From: Clostridiales bacterium
Lineage (GTDB): Bacteria; Bacillota; Clostridia; Oscillospirales; Oscillospiraceae
DNA length: 64,000 nucleotides
Assembly: GCA_029268065.1 (NCBI GenBank)
Contig: JAJUHC010000007.1
Coordinates: 1-64,000 of the forward strand
Direction: 5' to 3'
A program made the position numbers and the translations under genes. Below are positions 11,901 to 18,464 of this stretch, one piece after another (within the stretch, counting starts at the first letter, position 1; each line of letters begins with the position of its first letter). The notes below the pieces were generated by a model. It searched no databases. It worked only from the letters and a program-made list of their open reading frames with translations, and was not told the DNA's origin.

Positions 11901-13402
11901 AGCGTGATTATATACCTCATGCCGGCAAGCATTTCCCTGTTTCCGGATACGATGAAAAGATTCGACGCATCGCCCCGAAGAAGCCTTACCAGCTCGGTTA
12001 TCGCTCCCCTCTTCCGCTCCCAGCCCATATACCTGCCGTTGGCTTCCGAATATACGCGGGCTCTGGTGAAAAGAAAAAAAACGCCGTATTTCCTGTTCAG
12101 CCTTTCCATCTCGTTCCGTATGCTTCTGAGCCTCTGGTCGTCGGAATCGGAATACTCGTTTTTTGCTTCGGGCAGATCCGCCAGTATTCCGAAAAGCAGG
12201 TTTCCTCCGCATTCTCTGTTGGAAAGATAGTACTCCTCCAGAAGCTTCGGCAGCTCGGCGCAGGCTTCGTCTGAGGAAAGGAGCGCGGATATTACGCAAA
12301 GCGTTTTTCCTTCCGGCGGTATGCCATCCTTCAGCTCCAGCTTCGGCACCAGCCTTGGCTTATTCAGCTTTATCACAAAAAAGTCCGTAACATTTTTCAC
12401 TATCTCGGATATGGGAAGAAAAAGTATAAGCGCGATAAAAAGATTATCCAGCGCAAAGCCGAGGAGAAGCGATAAGAATAACGTCGCGATTATTACGACG
12501 GAAATGTAACAGCTTCCGTTTCTCCTCTTCGCCTGCTTCCCCAGGGGCTTTTCGAATATAAAATAGCCCACATGCGAGGCCTTTCCTTCGCTCTTTCCGG
12601 AAAGCTCGACTATCGTCTCGGCAATCTTGTATTCCTCAATGGCTGTTTTCACGCTCAGCTCGGATATTTTCCTTCTGTAATATATCCTCGTCTTATCGTC
12701 CATCTTCGGATACACACCGGCCGGGTCGCTCCGAAGTATTTGCTCTGTCTTGTTCACCGCTTCGAGTATTTTTGAAACATCTACGCTGGACAGAAGCCGC
12801 AGAGATGTTATCACCCGTTCCGCGGCGGCGGCCAAAACATGCTCCCTGCGGAGCAGGCTGTCTTTTTCGCCGCAGTCCTCCCTGGCTTTCATATACTTTT
12901 CCGTATTCTCGGCTACCTCGGACAGCTCCGAAACCAGGGCTGCCTTGAGGGCAGGCACAAACATGGAGAGCTCTCGCTCGCGCAGCACCAGTGCTCTCTG
13001 AAAGCCCTGGAGAAAAATCGAGATCCTTTCCCTGCTGACCTCCCCGGCTCCGGAACGCACAAGCTCCTGAGCCGCATATAAAATAAGAGGCATCCCTCCG
13101 GCGCCGGTAGACCTCGTCAGTTTTATGTTTTTTAAGTCGCGTATCGCTCCCTTGCCCTCGCGCTCCGCAATGTACCAGTTGTCAGAAAGCCATTCCGCGG
13201 GCTTAGGCATTCTGTTTCCCGACGCCGCATACTCCTCGGCTGTCTTAACGGCGGTTTTTATGGTTTTAAGATGCTCAAATATACTCGAGCCCAGACTTTT
13301 TGCGTTCGCAAACTTAGAAAGCTCCAGCATTTTTGCGGTATTCTCCGCAAAATGCCCGAGCTTGTCGTCGCTTACATAAAATGTCCCGTTTTTATTTGTC
13401 AT
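5954..13402 (-). CDS. Cyclic beta-1,2-glucan synthase-like protein (GT84-glycoamylase-GH94)
   Basis: A 2482-residue multidomain membrane protein of the NdvB/Cgs type. An N-terminal helical region (1-290) is followed by two hydrophobic segments (about 300-345). The glycosyltransferase domain follows, with LDSDTRLG at 501-508, a SHDLLEG motif near 614 and RWTRGDW at 650-656. Further membrane segments lie at about 695-850. A glycoamylase-like domain spans about 880-1250 (ARQTSYIAIAKGF, SWTGTMFEYLMP). The C-terminal half is GH94-like with the acid motif GGGDWNDGFDRVG (DWND at about 2174-2177). In proteobacteria this architecture makes and sizes cyclic beta-1,2-glucan. In a Gram-positive the product could be a linear or cyclic beta-1,2-glucan or another surface glucan. 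GGAGAGAG immediately precedes the ATG. It appears to be a single-gene unit. Confidence 0.9.
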   Translation of the reverse strand: MTNKNGTFYVSDDKLGHFAENTAKMLELSKFANAKSLGSSIFEHLKTIKTAVKTAEEYAASGNRMPKPAEWLSDNWYIAEREGKGAIRDLKNIKLTRSTGAGGMPLILYAAQELVRSGAGEVSRERISIFLQGFQRALVLRERELSMFVPALKAALVSELSEVAENTEKYMKAREDCGEKDSLLRREHVLAAAAERVITSLRLLSSVDVSKILEAVNKTEQILRSDPAGVYPKMDDKTRIYYRRKISELSVKTAIEEYKIAETIVELSGKSEGKASHVGYFIFEKPLGKQAKRRNGSCYISVVIIATLFLSLLLGFALDNLFIALILFLPISEIVKNVTDFFVIKLNKPRLVPKLELKDGIPPEGKTLCVISALLSSDEACAELPKLLEEYYLSNRECGGNLLFGILADLPEAKNEYSDSDDQRLRSIRNEMERLNRKYGVFFLFTRARVYSEANGRYMGWERKRGAITELVRLLRGDASNLFIVSGNREMLAGMRYIITLDSDTRLGVDSARELVGAMLHPLNRAEIDAEKRIVTAGHGILQPRVSVDLRAANRSDFTRLFAGQGGIDPYGNAAGDVYNDLFDEGSFMGKGIIDINAFSLCLDHRFPENLVLSHDLLEGAYLRAGFAGDVEFTDGYPYKISSYYDRLHRWTRGDWQIAGWLFARVPDEAGEKVKNPLNQLNKWKIFDNLRRSMAPIASFAALYIGMLSKSVNFTAAASVAVLSAVSALLISSAELVFRRDVNTKARYHSTIISGFGAALTQTLVQLIFLPYHAYICLHAVFTALYRMKVSGKNLLSWVTAAESEKKKSEGMLSCCRRMYAPVIVGAAAVFLSKTPIGSAVGIVWLASPVCASSLGKEKRKRQVLTEDERLYLIRAANEIWRYFSELTGPRNNYLPPDNYQEEPYIGAAERTSPTNIGLALLSALAAMDMKLAGAERAPEYIENMISTVEKLPKWNGHLYNWYDTESLVPLEPPYVSSVDSGNLAGALIVLREGLLEKGEALKELADRAGRLADSMDFSLLFDEERQLFYIGLESDGKPTEGWYDLMASEARQTSYIAIAKGFVNKKHWRRLGRVLVSKDNFYGMASWTGTMFEYLMPNLIMPCYENSMLFESMKFCAYVQKRAFSPWGMSESAFYSFDPNMNYQYKAHGAGGLALKRGQDKECVISPYSSFLALQVFPKSAVKNLKKLSQMGMEGRYGFFEAVDFTPSRQMGKKYEIVKCFMAHHLGMSIIAADNAVNDGVMQKRFMRDREMAAYSELLQEKVPVGQVVLSKPSRDVPEKPRIHTLNGWKRSGEGVSLKRPWAALLSNGSYAVALSETGASRSMWKDNLVTAFDGAPMGESQGMSFFLKIGDEVVSLLPQPVFDDKTHFSFVFTDHYGEIYAKRDEFVSCMNVKVSPDCQGELRSIRIGNRLSKSLEAELVCYFEPVMASRADYYAHPAFSKLALETKLSNGAIVVKRRSNGRKKSLFLAFACDGEMSFDTSREIALGRGGQRQIANALKRAAQCSLGAVLDPCVFARVKLLIKPSEEKELRFSLCVEKSEAEAVASAETILKMPANGGAARVGEAAKSLGADSDDIEAAMEMLSSMVFFRESYKESLGITRATGSKEILWRLGISGDLPIVSVIAEDEECAERVRKVLFSYKILKKSGLKFDMVFITNDGADYRKPAKSMLTGILCELGLENDFGNGVYISDKENFEELVCASSKVIDCAEAPEKSTVRTHFAMNGAFWKEESDNPNGPRRYFEKDGSFAAELSGALPQVSWSDILTNGRYGYIASDCGTGHMWHINARENKINVWLNDLLSVEGTERISLGCGEKACSLFADADGRECRLRFGFGYASWEKEVAGCTVRTTAFVPPDLDARILIIELSDTSIFERLSYFTELVLGADTVQNGIYLRAENNLILAENRGNAEFPGYSFITACSEGIISFSERDMRSRTPYCISAEFMTSDCVILISGCAGEERISGLLKPEAAKAELERTRKYWQEKLGSLVVSTPEKALDNYMNGWAMYQALASRLLGRSSLYQNGGAYGFRDQLQDVTCLMQHHPELAKAQIMRASEHQFLEGDVQHWWHPNGIEGQCDKGVRTRCSDDLLWLPYALCRYAEVTGDFGILSAETEYISSCPLKKGECERYELPQKSGVFETLFQHGRRALDLALSRGAGEHGLSLIGGGDWNDGFDRVGAGGRGESVWLTWFLAYVCERFSGLCAAIGEAELSERYSDAARRSAGAANGAWDGKWFLRAYFDDGTPIGKEGDEECAIDSIAQSFSSWSSYADKEKSEKAISSAVDILFDRERRIVKLFSPPFSGEGRDPGYIRGYVPGVRENGGQYTHAAIWLALGCLKIGKANEAWDILSAILPSNHEQARYKAEPFVLAADVYSNPLHEERAGWNWYTGAAAWYFSVVEEELLGIKVRGGRLKIEPKLPDGWSGYGAVFKTPDAEFHIKVRRNGAGKMLVDGVEKSEKVLELGAYKGLHEVCFEIK

Positions 13403-13537
13403 TCTCTCTCTCCAAAGTCAAATATGTAATCTTTATTTTTCCTATTAGACCCGCAAATATGCAATCAACGGATTATATGAGGAAGCGCTCCGGACATCCG
13501 TAAAGCGAAAATGCCTGTCGCAATCGCAAATTTGGTA

Positions 13538-13566
13538 TTGACAGCGGCGCGGAAATAATATAGAAT
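13538..13566 (+). promoter_or_regulatory. Sigma-A promoter of the ylxM-ffh operon
   Basis: TTGACA (13538-13543), a 17-nt spacer and TAGAAT (13561-13566), about 55 nt upstream of the ylxM ribosome-binding site. It is the only strong plus-strand promoter match in the 13403-13628 divergent gap. Confidence 0.8.
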
Positions 13567-13628
13567 ACGCCCTGTAAGGCAAATACACTTTACGGCTGCG
13601 GTATCTGAAAGGTCATCGGAGGTGCTTT

Positions 13629-13991
13629 ATGGAAAAGACGGTGCACATGTCCATGCTGTTCGACTTTTTCGGCGAACTCCTTACGGACAAGCAGAGAGAG
13701 TATTTTGACCTGTATTACAACGAAAACCTCACCCTGTCTGAAATCGCCGAAAACGACGGAATAAGCCGCCAGGGCGTGCGGGATATTATTATGCGCGCAG
13801 AGGCGATCCTTAATGAAACCGAACAAAAAACGGGAATAGTTAAAAGGTATACAGAAATGCAAAACGACATTGCCGCCATCGAAGGGTATCTCCGTGATGT
13901 AAACGCCTTAAATCAGGCAAGGTTCAAAAACGGCAGGCTCCTCGAGCTTACCAACGAAATCTACGACAGGCTTCAGCTTTTAAAGGGATGA
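13629..13991 (+). CDS. ylxM: YlxM/p13-type helix-turn-helix protein of the SRP operon
   Basis: A 120-residue protein with a sigma-region-4-like helix-turn-helix (about 34-58, LTLSEIAENDGISRQGVRDI) and a C-terminal coiled helix. Family members sit next to ffh in Bacillota and mollicutes and are thought to modulate the signal recognition particle. GGAGGT lies 5 nt before the ATG, and ffh follows 12 nt after the stop, so the pair is an operon. Confidence 0.93.
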   Translation: MEKTVHMSMLFDFFGELLTDKQREYFDLYYNENLTLSEIAENDGISRQGVRDIIMRAEAILNETEQKTGIVKRYTEMQNDIAAIEGYLRDVNALNQARFKNGRLLELTNEIYDRLQLLKG

Positions 13992-14003
13992 ACGGAGGAC
14001 GTC

Positions 14004-15341
14004 ATGGCGTTTGAAAGCTTATCTGAAAAGCTCTCCGCTTCGTTCAAAAAGCTGCGAAGCAAGGGCAGACTGACCAGCGCGGACATTAAGGAAGCGATGC
14101 GCGACGTGCGCCTGGCACTTCTTGAAGCGGACGTGAGCTTTAAGGTCGTTAAGGACTTTATTGCTAAAGTCAGCGAGCGGGCAGTGGGTGCGGACGTGCT
14201 GGAGAGCCTTACACCCGCCCAGATGGTCATAAAGATCGTCAACGAGGAGCTTATCGCCCTGATGGGCAGCGAGAACGCGAAGCTCAATATTTCCCCGAAA
14301 CCTCCGACGGTCGTTATGATGGTAGGGCTTCAGGGCTCCGGAAAAACAACCAACGGCGCGAAGCTGGCGGCTCTTATGAAAAAGCAGGGCAAAAGACCGC
14401 TTCTCGCGGCCTGCGATATTTATCGTCCCGCCGCGATCGATCAGCTTAAGACGGTGGGCAGACAGGTGGACGTCCCTGTATTTGAAATGGGAAAAACCGA
14501 TCCCGTGCACATTGCCAAGGCTGCGATAGAGCATGCGAAAAAACACGGGAACGACATCGTTTTCCTTGACACCGCGGGGCGGCTTCATATAGACGAAGCC
14601 CTCATGGACGAACTCAAAAACATCAAGGCCTCAGTTTCCCCCCACGAAATACTGCTTGTCGTGGACGCCATGACGGGACAGGACGCGGTAAACGTGGCGT
14701 CCGCCTTCAACGACGCGCTAGGCATCGACGGATTGCTTTTGACCAAGCTTGACGGCGACGCCAGAGGCGGAGCGGCGCTTTCCGTAAGGGCGGTGACGGG
14801 AAAACCCATAAAATTCGTCGGAACTGGCGAAAAACTGGACGCCATAGAGCTCTTCCACCCCGACCGAATGGCTTCGAGGATACTTGGCATGGGCGACGTT
14901 CTGACACTCATAGAAAAGGCGCAGCAGAACTTTGACGAGAAAAAGGCCCAGGAAATGGCCGCAAGGCTCCGGTCAAACAAGTTTACGCTCAGTGATTTTT
15001 ACGATCAGCTTGTTCAGCTCAAATCTATGGGTTCCATCTCCGATATCGCGGGCATGCTCCCCGGCGTCGACCCCAAGGCCCTCAGCGGCGCAAAATTAGA
15101 CGAGAAGACCCTTTCTCACACCGAGGCCATAATACAGTCGATGACCCGCTACGAACGTGAGAACCCCGCGGTTCTCAACAGCAGCCGCAAAAAACGCATA
15201 GCCGCGGGCAGCGGCACGTCGGTCGTCGAAGTAAACCGTCTGCTTAAGCAGTTTGAAGGTATGCAGGCCATGGCGAAGCAGATGGCAGGAGGCAAGCACA
15301 GCCGTTTCATGGGCAGGGGCAAAAATCCCTTCGGCTTTTAA
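14004..15341 (+). CDS. ffh: Signal recognition particle GTPase Ffh
   Basis: Binds 4.5S/SRP RNA and signal sequences of nascent membrane and secreted proteins and docks with FtsY. The N-terminal helical bundle is followed by the G domain: P-loop GLQGSGKTT at 108-116, then [10 protein letters not shown] and [13 protein letters not shown]. The methionine-rich M domain forms the C terminus (about 300-445), ending GRGKNPFGF. Normal length. First full housekeeping gene of the plus-strand operon that continues to rpsP. Confidence 0.98.
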   Translation: MAFESLSEKLSASFKKLRSKGRLTSADIKEAMRDVRLALLEADVSFKVVKDFIAKVSERAVGADVLESLTPAQMVIKIVNEELIALMGSENAKLNISPKPPTVVMMVGLQGSGKTTNGAKLAALMKKQGKRPLLAACDIYRPAAIDQLKTVGRQVDVPVFEMGKTDPVHIAKAAIEHAKKHGNDIVFLDTAGRLHIDEALMDELKNIKASVSPHEILLVVDAMTGQDAVNVASAFNDALGIDGLLLTKLDGDARGGAALSVRAVTGKPIKFVGTGEKLDAIELFHPDRMASRILGMGDVLTLIEKAQQNFDEKKAQEMAARLRSNKFTLSDFYDQLVQLKSMGSISDIAGMLPGVDPKALSGAKLDEKTLSHTEAIIQSMTRYERENPAVLNSSRKKRIAAGSGTSVVEVNRLLKQFEGMQAMAKQMAGGKHSRFMGRGKNPFGF

Positions 15342-15406
15342 TTTGCGGGTTTGAACCGCCCGTAAGTTTCAGCTATATAAACCTTATAAATTTGGAGGTG
15401 AGTTTC

Positions 15407-15646
15407 TTGGTAAAAATCAGACTTCGCAGAATGGGCGCAAAGAAAAATCCCTTTTACAGGATTGTTGTTGCCGATTCCCGCTTCCCCCGCGACGGCAGAT
15501 TTATTGAGGAGATCGGCACTTATAACCCCCTCGCCAACCCTTCCGAAATAAAAGTCAGCGGCGAACGCGCCCTGGAGTGGATCAAGTCCGGCGCGCAGCC
15601 CACAGATACCGTTAAAGCCTTGCTGAAAAAGGCCGGGGTGCTCTAA
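15407..15646 (+). CDS. rpsP: 30S ribosomal protein S16 (TTG start)
   Basis: A 79-residue small-subunit protein ([20 protein letters not shown]) matching S16 throughout. The start chosen is the TTG at 15407, 6 nt after GGAGGTG (15394-15400). It gives the family-typical N terminus (M)[10 protein letters not shown] longer frame from a TTG at 15392 would swallow the ribosome-binding site. It is followed 11 nt later by khpA, the usual neighbour. Confidence 0.95.
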   Translation: MVKIRLRRMGAKKNPFYRIVVADSRFPRDGRFIEEIGTYNPLANPSEIKVSGERALEWIKSGAQPTDTVKALLKKAGVL

Positions 15647-15657
15647 GGAGAAATTTG

Positions 15658-15888
15658 ATGAAAGACCTGTTGCTTTACATCGCAAAAAATCTCGTTGATG
15701 ATCCGGACGCCGTTACCGTGACCGAAGTCGAGCGCGATAACGAGACGGTTCTGGAGCTTCGTGTCGCCGAAGGCGATATGGGCAAGGTCATCGGACGTCA
15801 GGGCAGGATAGCGAAGGAAATTCGCACCCTGGTCAAATCGGTTGCCGCCAAAGACGGCAAAAAGGTTTCCGTAGAAATCGTGGATTAA
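15658..15888 (+). CDS. khpA: KhpA family KH-domain RNA-binding protein
   Basis: A 76-residue single type-II KH domain protein with the GxxG loop in VIGRQGRIAKEIRTL. KhpA forms homodimers or heterodimers with KhpB/Jag and binds many small RNAs and mRNAs in Gram-positives. AAGGAG overlaps the rpsP stop 7 nt before the ATG. In most relatives rimM follows directly; here a 382-base region with two repeat elements and three copies of one hairpin intervenes. Confidence 0.95.
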   Translation: MKDLLLYIAKNLVDDPDAVTVTEVERDNETVLELRVAEGDMGKVIGRQGRIAKEIRTLVKSVAAKDGKKVSVEIVD

Positions 15889-15892
15889 CGAT

Positions 15893-15916
15893 TGATGCCC
15901 CGCTTCAGCGGGGCAT
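15893..15916 (+). repeat. Target-duplication hairpin, copy 1 of 3 (khpA-rimM gap)
   Basis: Twenty-four bases containing the stem ATGCCCCGC/GCGGGGCAT. The same bases recur at 16110-16133 and 16216-16239, one on each side of the long and short repeat elements. There is no T-tract, so this may be a regulatory or weak terminator hairpin. Confidence 0.9.
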
Positions 15917-16109
15917 TTCAGACTGTCGAAAAACAAAAATTTAAAAACGATATAATATCAAAAAATCATTTTTCTGGCGGCATGTACGCCGGAAAAATAC
16001 ATTATCCCGCGCAATTGTGCGCGACCGGGGGTATCGAGCCGTGAGGCTCGTATCCAGGGGGTATTGGATACCCCCTGGAAGCGTGTCGAAAGACTTTTTC
16101 GACACGCTC
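15917..16109 (+). mobile_element. Structured intergenic repeat, copy B1 (long form, 193 bp)
   Basis: Full long copy lying exactly between hairpin copies 1 and 2. The left end is TTCAGACTGTCG and the right end CGACACGCTC, so the ends are degenerate inverted repeats. The five stem-loops are present. The third reads CGAGCC/GGCTCG here instead of the usual CGCGGC/GCCGCG, so both arms changed together, which supports selection on structure. The first stem has a G-to-T change (CTGGCG against CGCCGG), leaving a G-T wobble. No reading frame of note. Confidence 0.9.
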
Positions 16110-16133
16110 TGATGCCCCGCTTCAGCGGGGCAT
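16110..16133 (+). repeat. Target-duplication hairpin, copy 2 of 3
   Basis: Identical to 15893-15916. It forms the right flank of long copy B1 and the left flank of short copy B2. Confidence 0.9.
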
Positions 16134-16215
16134 TTCAGACTGTCGGGAAGCATTTAAATAATTGCGGCACGACAGTACAAATTTTGGCGTGCCGGCAGAC
16201 TTTTCAGGCACGCTC
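16134..16215 (+). mobile_element. Structured intergenic repeat, short form B2 (82 bp)
   Basis: It shares its first 12 bases (TTCAGACTGTCG) with B1 and ends in the same GCACGCTC-type terminus. The terminal stem is GCGTGCC/GGCACGC in place of GCGTGTC/GACACGC, again a paired change. The four internal stem-loops of the long form are missing. It is flanked by copies 2 and 3 of the same 24-nt hairpin, so it behaves as an independent insertion or as an internally deleted derivative. Confidence 0.8.
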
Positions 16216-16239
16216 TGATGCCCCGCTTCAGCGGGGCAT
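16216..16239 (+). repeat. Target-duplication hairpin, copy 3 of 3
   Basis: Third identical copy, 31 nt before the rimM start. It is followed by CAGAGCG rather than a T-tract, so read-through into rimM-trmD is plausible. Confidence 0.9.
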
Positions 16240-16270
16240 CAGAGCGAAGTACTATTTTCAAGAGGTCAGC

Positions 16271-16762
16271 ATGGAAAAAAAGAGGTATCTTGAAGCCGGA
16301 AAAATTACGAATACCCACGGCGTAAGGGGCGAGGTCAAAATCGAGCCCTGGTGCGACAGCGCCCGGTTCCTTGCGGGCTTTGAAAGGCTTTATATTGATA
16401 ATTCGGAGCATAAGGTATCCTCGGCGTATGTCCACAAAAACAGCGTGATCGCTCTTTTCGACGACGTCTCGGACGTCAACGCCGCAATGCGGCTGAAAGG
16501 CTCGGTCGTTTATATAGACCGCGAGGACGTCAAGCTGGATGAAGGCGAATACTTTATTGCTGACATCATCGGGCTTCCGGTTATTGACGAGGAGAGCGGA
16601 GAGAAAATCGGCGACCTTAAGGACGTCCTCGAATACCCCGCCTCCCGAATTTACGTCGTTTCCGGGGAGCCCGAGCGTCTTATACCAGCGGTTCCTGAAT
16701 TCATCAGGAAGGTAGATACGGAAAACGGAGAGATTTACGTCCGTCTTATCGAGGGGTTGTGA
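16271..16762 (+). CDS. rimM: 16S rRNA processing protein RimM
   Basis: A 163-residue ribosome maturation factor for the 30S head; it binds S19 and helps 16S processing. The N-terminal RimM domain shows GKITNTHGVRGEVKIEPW, and the C-terminal PRC barrel shows EYFIADIIGLPVIDEE. The start is the ATG at 16271 with AGAGGT upstream. A longer in-frame extension runs backwards through the repeat elements and is not credible. trmD starts 4 nt after the stop. Confidence 0.95.
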   Translation: MEKKRYLEAGKITNTHGVRGEVKIEPWCDSARFLAGFERLYIDNSEHKVSSAYVHKNSVIALFDDVSDVNAAMRLKGSVVYIDREDVKLDEGEYFIADIIGLPVIDEESGEKIGDLKDVLEYPASRIYVVSGEPERLIPAVPEFIRKVDTENGEIYVRLIEGL

Positions 16763-16766
16763 GCAG

Positions 16767-17531
16767 ATGCGCATAGACATCATGACTCTGTTTCCGGACG
16801 TCGTAGGCGACATGCTCTGCGAGAGTATACTCGGGCGGGCACAGGAGCGGGGATATATACGCATAGAATGCCATCAGATACGCGATTACACTACGAATAA
16901 GCAGAGCCAGGTGGACGACTACCCCTACGGCGGAGGCCGCGGCTGCGTAATGCAGGCTCAGCCGCTTCACGCGTGCTGGGAGCATATTTGCAGCGAAGCC
17001 GGAGAGCGCGTCCATACCATCTACATGTCTCCGCAGGGCAAAATATTCACGCAGGCGGACGCAAAAAGGCTCAAAAACGATTATAACCGCCTTATACTCG
17101 TCTGCGGGCACTACGAGGGAGTCGACGAGCGCTTCATTGAGGAATGCGTGGACGAGGAAATATCCATCGGCGATTTTGTCCTGACAGGCGGCGAGATACC
17201 TGCTATGGCGGTTGCCGACGCCGTTTGCCGCCTGGTCCCCGGAGTGCTGCCCGACGAAGAGTGCTTCACGGACGAGAGCCACTGGGACGGGCTGCTTGAG
17301 TATCCCCATTACTCGCGCCCGGAGGTCTGGAACGGCAGGCGCGTCCCGGAAGTGCTGCTTTCCGGCCACCACGCGAATATTGCGAAATGGCGAAGGAAGC
17401 AGTCCATAATACGCACGATGCGGCGCCGGCCCGACATGTTCGAAAAGCTGGAGTTTACGAGCAAGCAGGACAAAAAGCTCCTCGCGGAAATCATGGCGGA
17501 GCTTGATGAGAATAAGAAAACGGAGGGCTGA
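16767..17531 (+). CDS. trmD: tRNA (guanine37-N1)-methyltransferase
   Basis: Makes m1G37 in tRNAs reading CNN and GGN codons, which prevents +1 frameshifting. A 254-residue SPOUT-fold enzyme with a trefoil knot: DDYPYGGGRGCVMQ, LVCGHYEGVDERF and EISIGDFVLTGGE bind AdoMet, and the C-terminal SGHHANIAKWRRKQS is typical. The last codons overlap the terminator hairpin. rplS, which usually follows trmD in Bacillota, is not present here; repeat copy C follows instead. Confidence 0.97.
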   Translation: MRIDIMTLFPDVVGDMLCESILGRAQERGYIRIECHQIRDYTTNKQSQVDDYPYGGGRGCVMQAQPLHACWEHICSEAGERVHTIYMSPQGKIFTQADAKRLKNDYNRLILVCGHYEGVDERFIEECVDEEISIGDFVLTGGEIPAMAVADAVCRLVPGVLPDEECFTDESHWDGLLEYPHYSRPEVWNGRRVPEVLLSGHHANIAKWRRKQSIIRTMRRRPDMFEKLEFTSKQDKKLLAEIMAELDENKKTEG

Positions 17532-17542
17532 CGCCCTCCGTT
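17518..17542 (+). repeat. Target-duplication hairpin left of copy C (trmD terminator stem)
   Basis: Stem AACGGAGGGC/GCCCTCCGTT overlapping the last codons of trmD. The identical 25 bases recur at 17725-17749. This gene-proximal copy is followed by the element instead of a T-tract. Confidence 0.9.
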
Positions 17543-17724
17543 AAGATTGTCAAAAAACTCCCTCGCAGGGATATTTAAATCTATTTTTCCGGGAATTCGC
17601 TTCTCGGAAAAATACCTCAGCCCGCGCAATTGTGCGCTGCTGGGGGTATCGCGGCTTCAGCCGCGTATCAAGGGGGTATTGGATACCCCCTTGAAGCGTG
17701 TCGAAACACTTTTTCGACACGCTC
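17543..17724 (+). mobile_element. Structured intergenic repeat, copy C (182 bp, subfamily 2)
   Basis: It fills most of the 323-base gap behind trmD. The left end is AAGATTGTCAAAAAAC and the right end CGACACGCTC. The left arm has an additional TCCC-TCGCA-GGGA stem and the first main stem reads TTTTTCCGGGAA..TTCTCGGAAAAA. This variant is shared with copy F but not with copies A, B1, D and E. The fourth stem is CAAGGGGG/CCCCCTTG, against CCAGGGGG/CCCCCTGG in copies A, B1 and D: a compensated base pair. Confidence 0.9.
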
Positions 17725-17754
17725 AAACGGAGGGCTGACGCCCTCCGTTTTCTT
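17725..17754 (+). terminator. Rho-independent terminator of trmD, right duplicate beside copy C
   Basis: Second copy of the trmD hairpin (17725-17749), followed by TTTTCTT. The T-tract is retained only by this gene-distal copy, as expected if the element was inserted at the 5' base of the hairpin with duplication of the stem-loop. Confidence 0.88.
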
Positions 17755-17854
17755 ATTGCGGTTATAACGGCTTCCTGAAAACCAAACCTGCGCCGAAAAA
17801 TCCCCGCCGACCTAAATTACCGTCAATACCGGCAATTCAGGCGAAAAAGCCGAT

Positions 17855-18442
17855 TCAGCCGATCAATTTCCGTATCCTGAAGTCGGCTCCGATTTCTTTT
17901 GCAATTTGCTCGCATTTTTTAAGCTCGTCCTCAGGGAGGATATCAACAACGCTCAAAACCACCTTCGGGACGTGACGCACGCATTCGCCGGCGAATTTGA
18001 CCACCGATTCAAACGCGCTCTCTCCGAAATCCGAAGCGCAGCGCTCCCGGTACCTTTCCTTATCTCCCGCATTAAGGCTGACGGACACGACGTCGATCAG
18101 TCCGGACAGCTCAGGCGCTATCGGTCTGTTCCAGATCCGGTCGCCCAAACCGTTGGTATTCAGCCTGACAGTTTTATTCAGGCTCTTAAGATACTTCGCG
18201 ACCTCAAGAAGCAGCGGCAGCCGCTCCGTCGGTTCTCCAAATCCGCAGAAAACGACCTCGTCGTATCCCTCCGCCGTACCGAGGGCGCTTATGACCTCGT
18301 CAAATTCAGGCTCTTTGTCAAGCCACAGATCATAGCCGAAGCTCTCGGGCTTCTCTCTCACGCAGAAAACGCATTTGTTTGGACACCTGTTCGTGAGGTT
18401 GATATACAGCTTCCCGTCTATATCGTAAGTAATGATTTTTAT
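17855..18442 (-). CDS. Radical SAM protein (TatD-linked type), non-canonical start codon
   Basis: The obvious frame starts at a GTG (18361) and would lack the iron-sulfur motif. The same frame continues upstream and encodes INLTNRCPNKCVFCVREKPE, a perfect CxxxCxxC radical SAM motif, with no stop until 18472. No ATG, GTG or TTG lies in that extension. GAAGGAG (18447-18453) is followed 4 nt later by ATA (18442), then ATC (18436) and ATT (18433). Starting at ATA gives 195 residues with cysteines at 20, 24 and 27, the size of TatD-linked radical SAM proteins. GFGEPT and the SVSLNAGD strand are also present. The reaction is unknown. The start overlaps the tail region of dnaE, so it is probably co-transcribed. 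A sequencing error at the start codon is the alternative. Confidence 0.8.
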   Translation of the reverse strand: MKIITYDIDGKLYINLTNRCPNKCVFCVREKPESFGYDLWLDKEPEFDEVISALGTAEGYDEVVFCGFGEPTERLPLLLEVAKYLKSLNKTVRLNTNGLGDRIWNRPIAPELSGLIDVVSVSLNAGDKERYRERCASDFGESAFESVVKFAGECVRHVPKVVLSVVDILPEDELKKCEQIAKEIGADFRIRKLIG

Positions 18443-18464
18443 CAGTCTCCTTCGTTGAAAATAT

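Noticed and set aside
15917-16109. Interpreting the repeats as group IIC introns, which also insert near terminators
   Set aside because: No domain V/VI signature or reverse transcriptase. The copies are under 200 bp, and introns do not duplicate the target hairpin.
16064-16270. N-terminal extension of rimM running back through the repeat elements
   Set aside because: The added residues encode hairpin and element sequence, and the ATG at 16271 has a ribosome-binding site and the family-typical N terminus.
17543-17724. Interpreting the repeats as a CRISPR array or REP/BIME cluster
   Set aside because: Copies are dispersed, not arrayed with spacers. They are much longer than REP units, have defined ends and have flanking target duplications.
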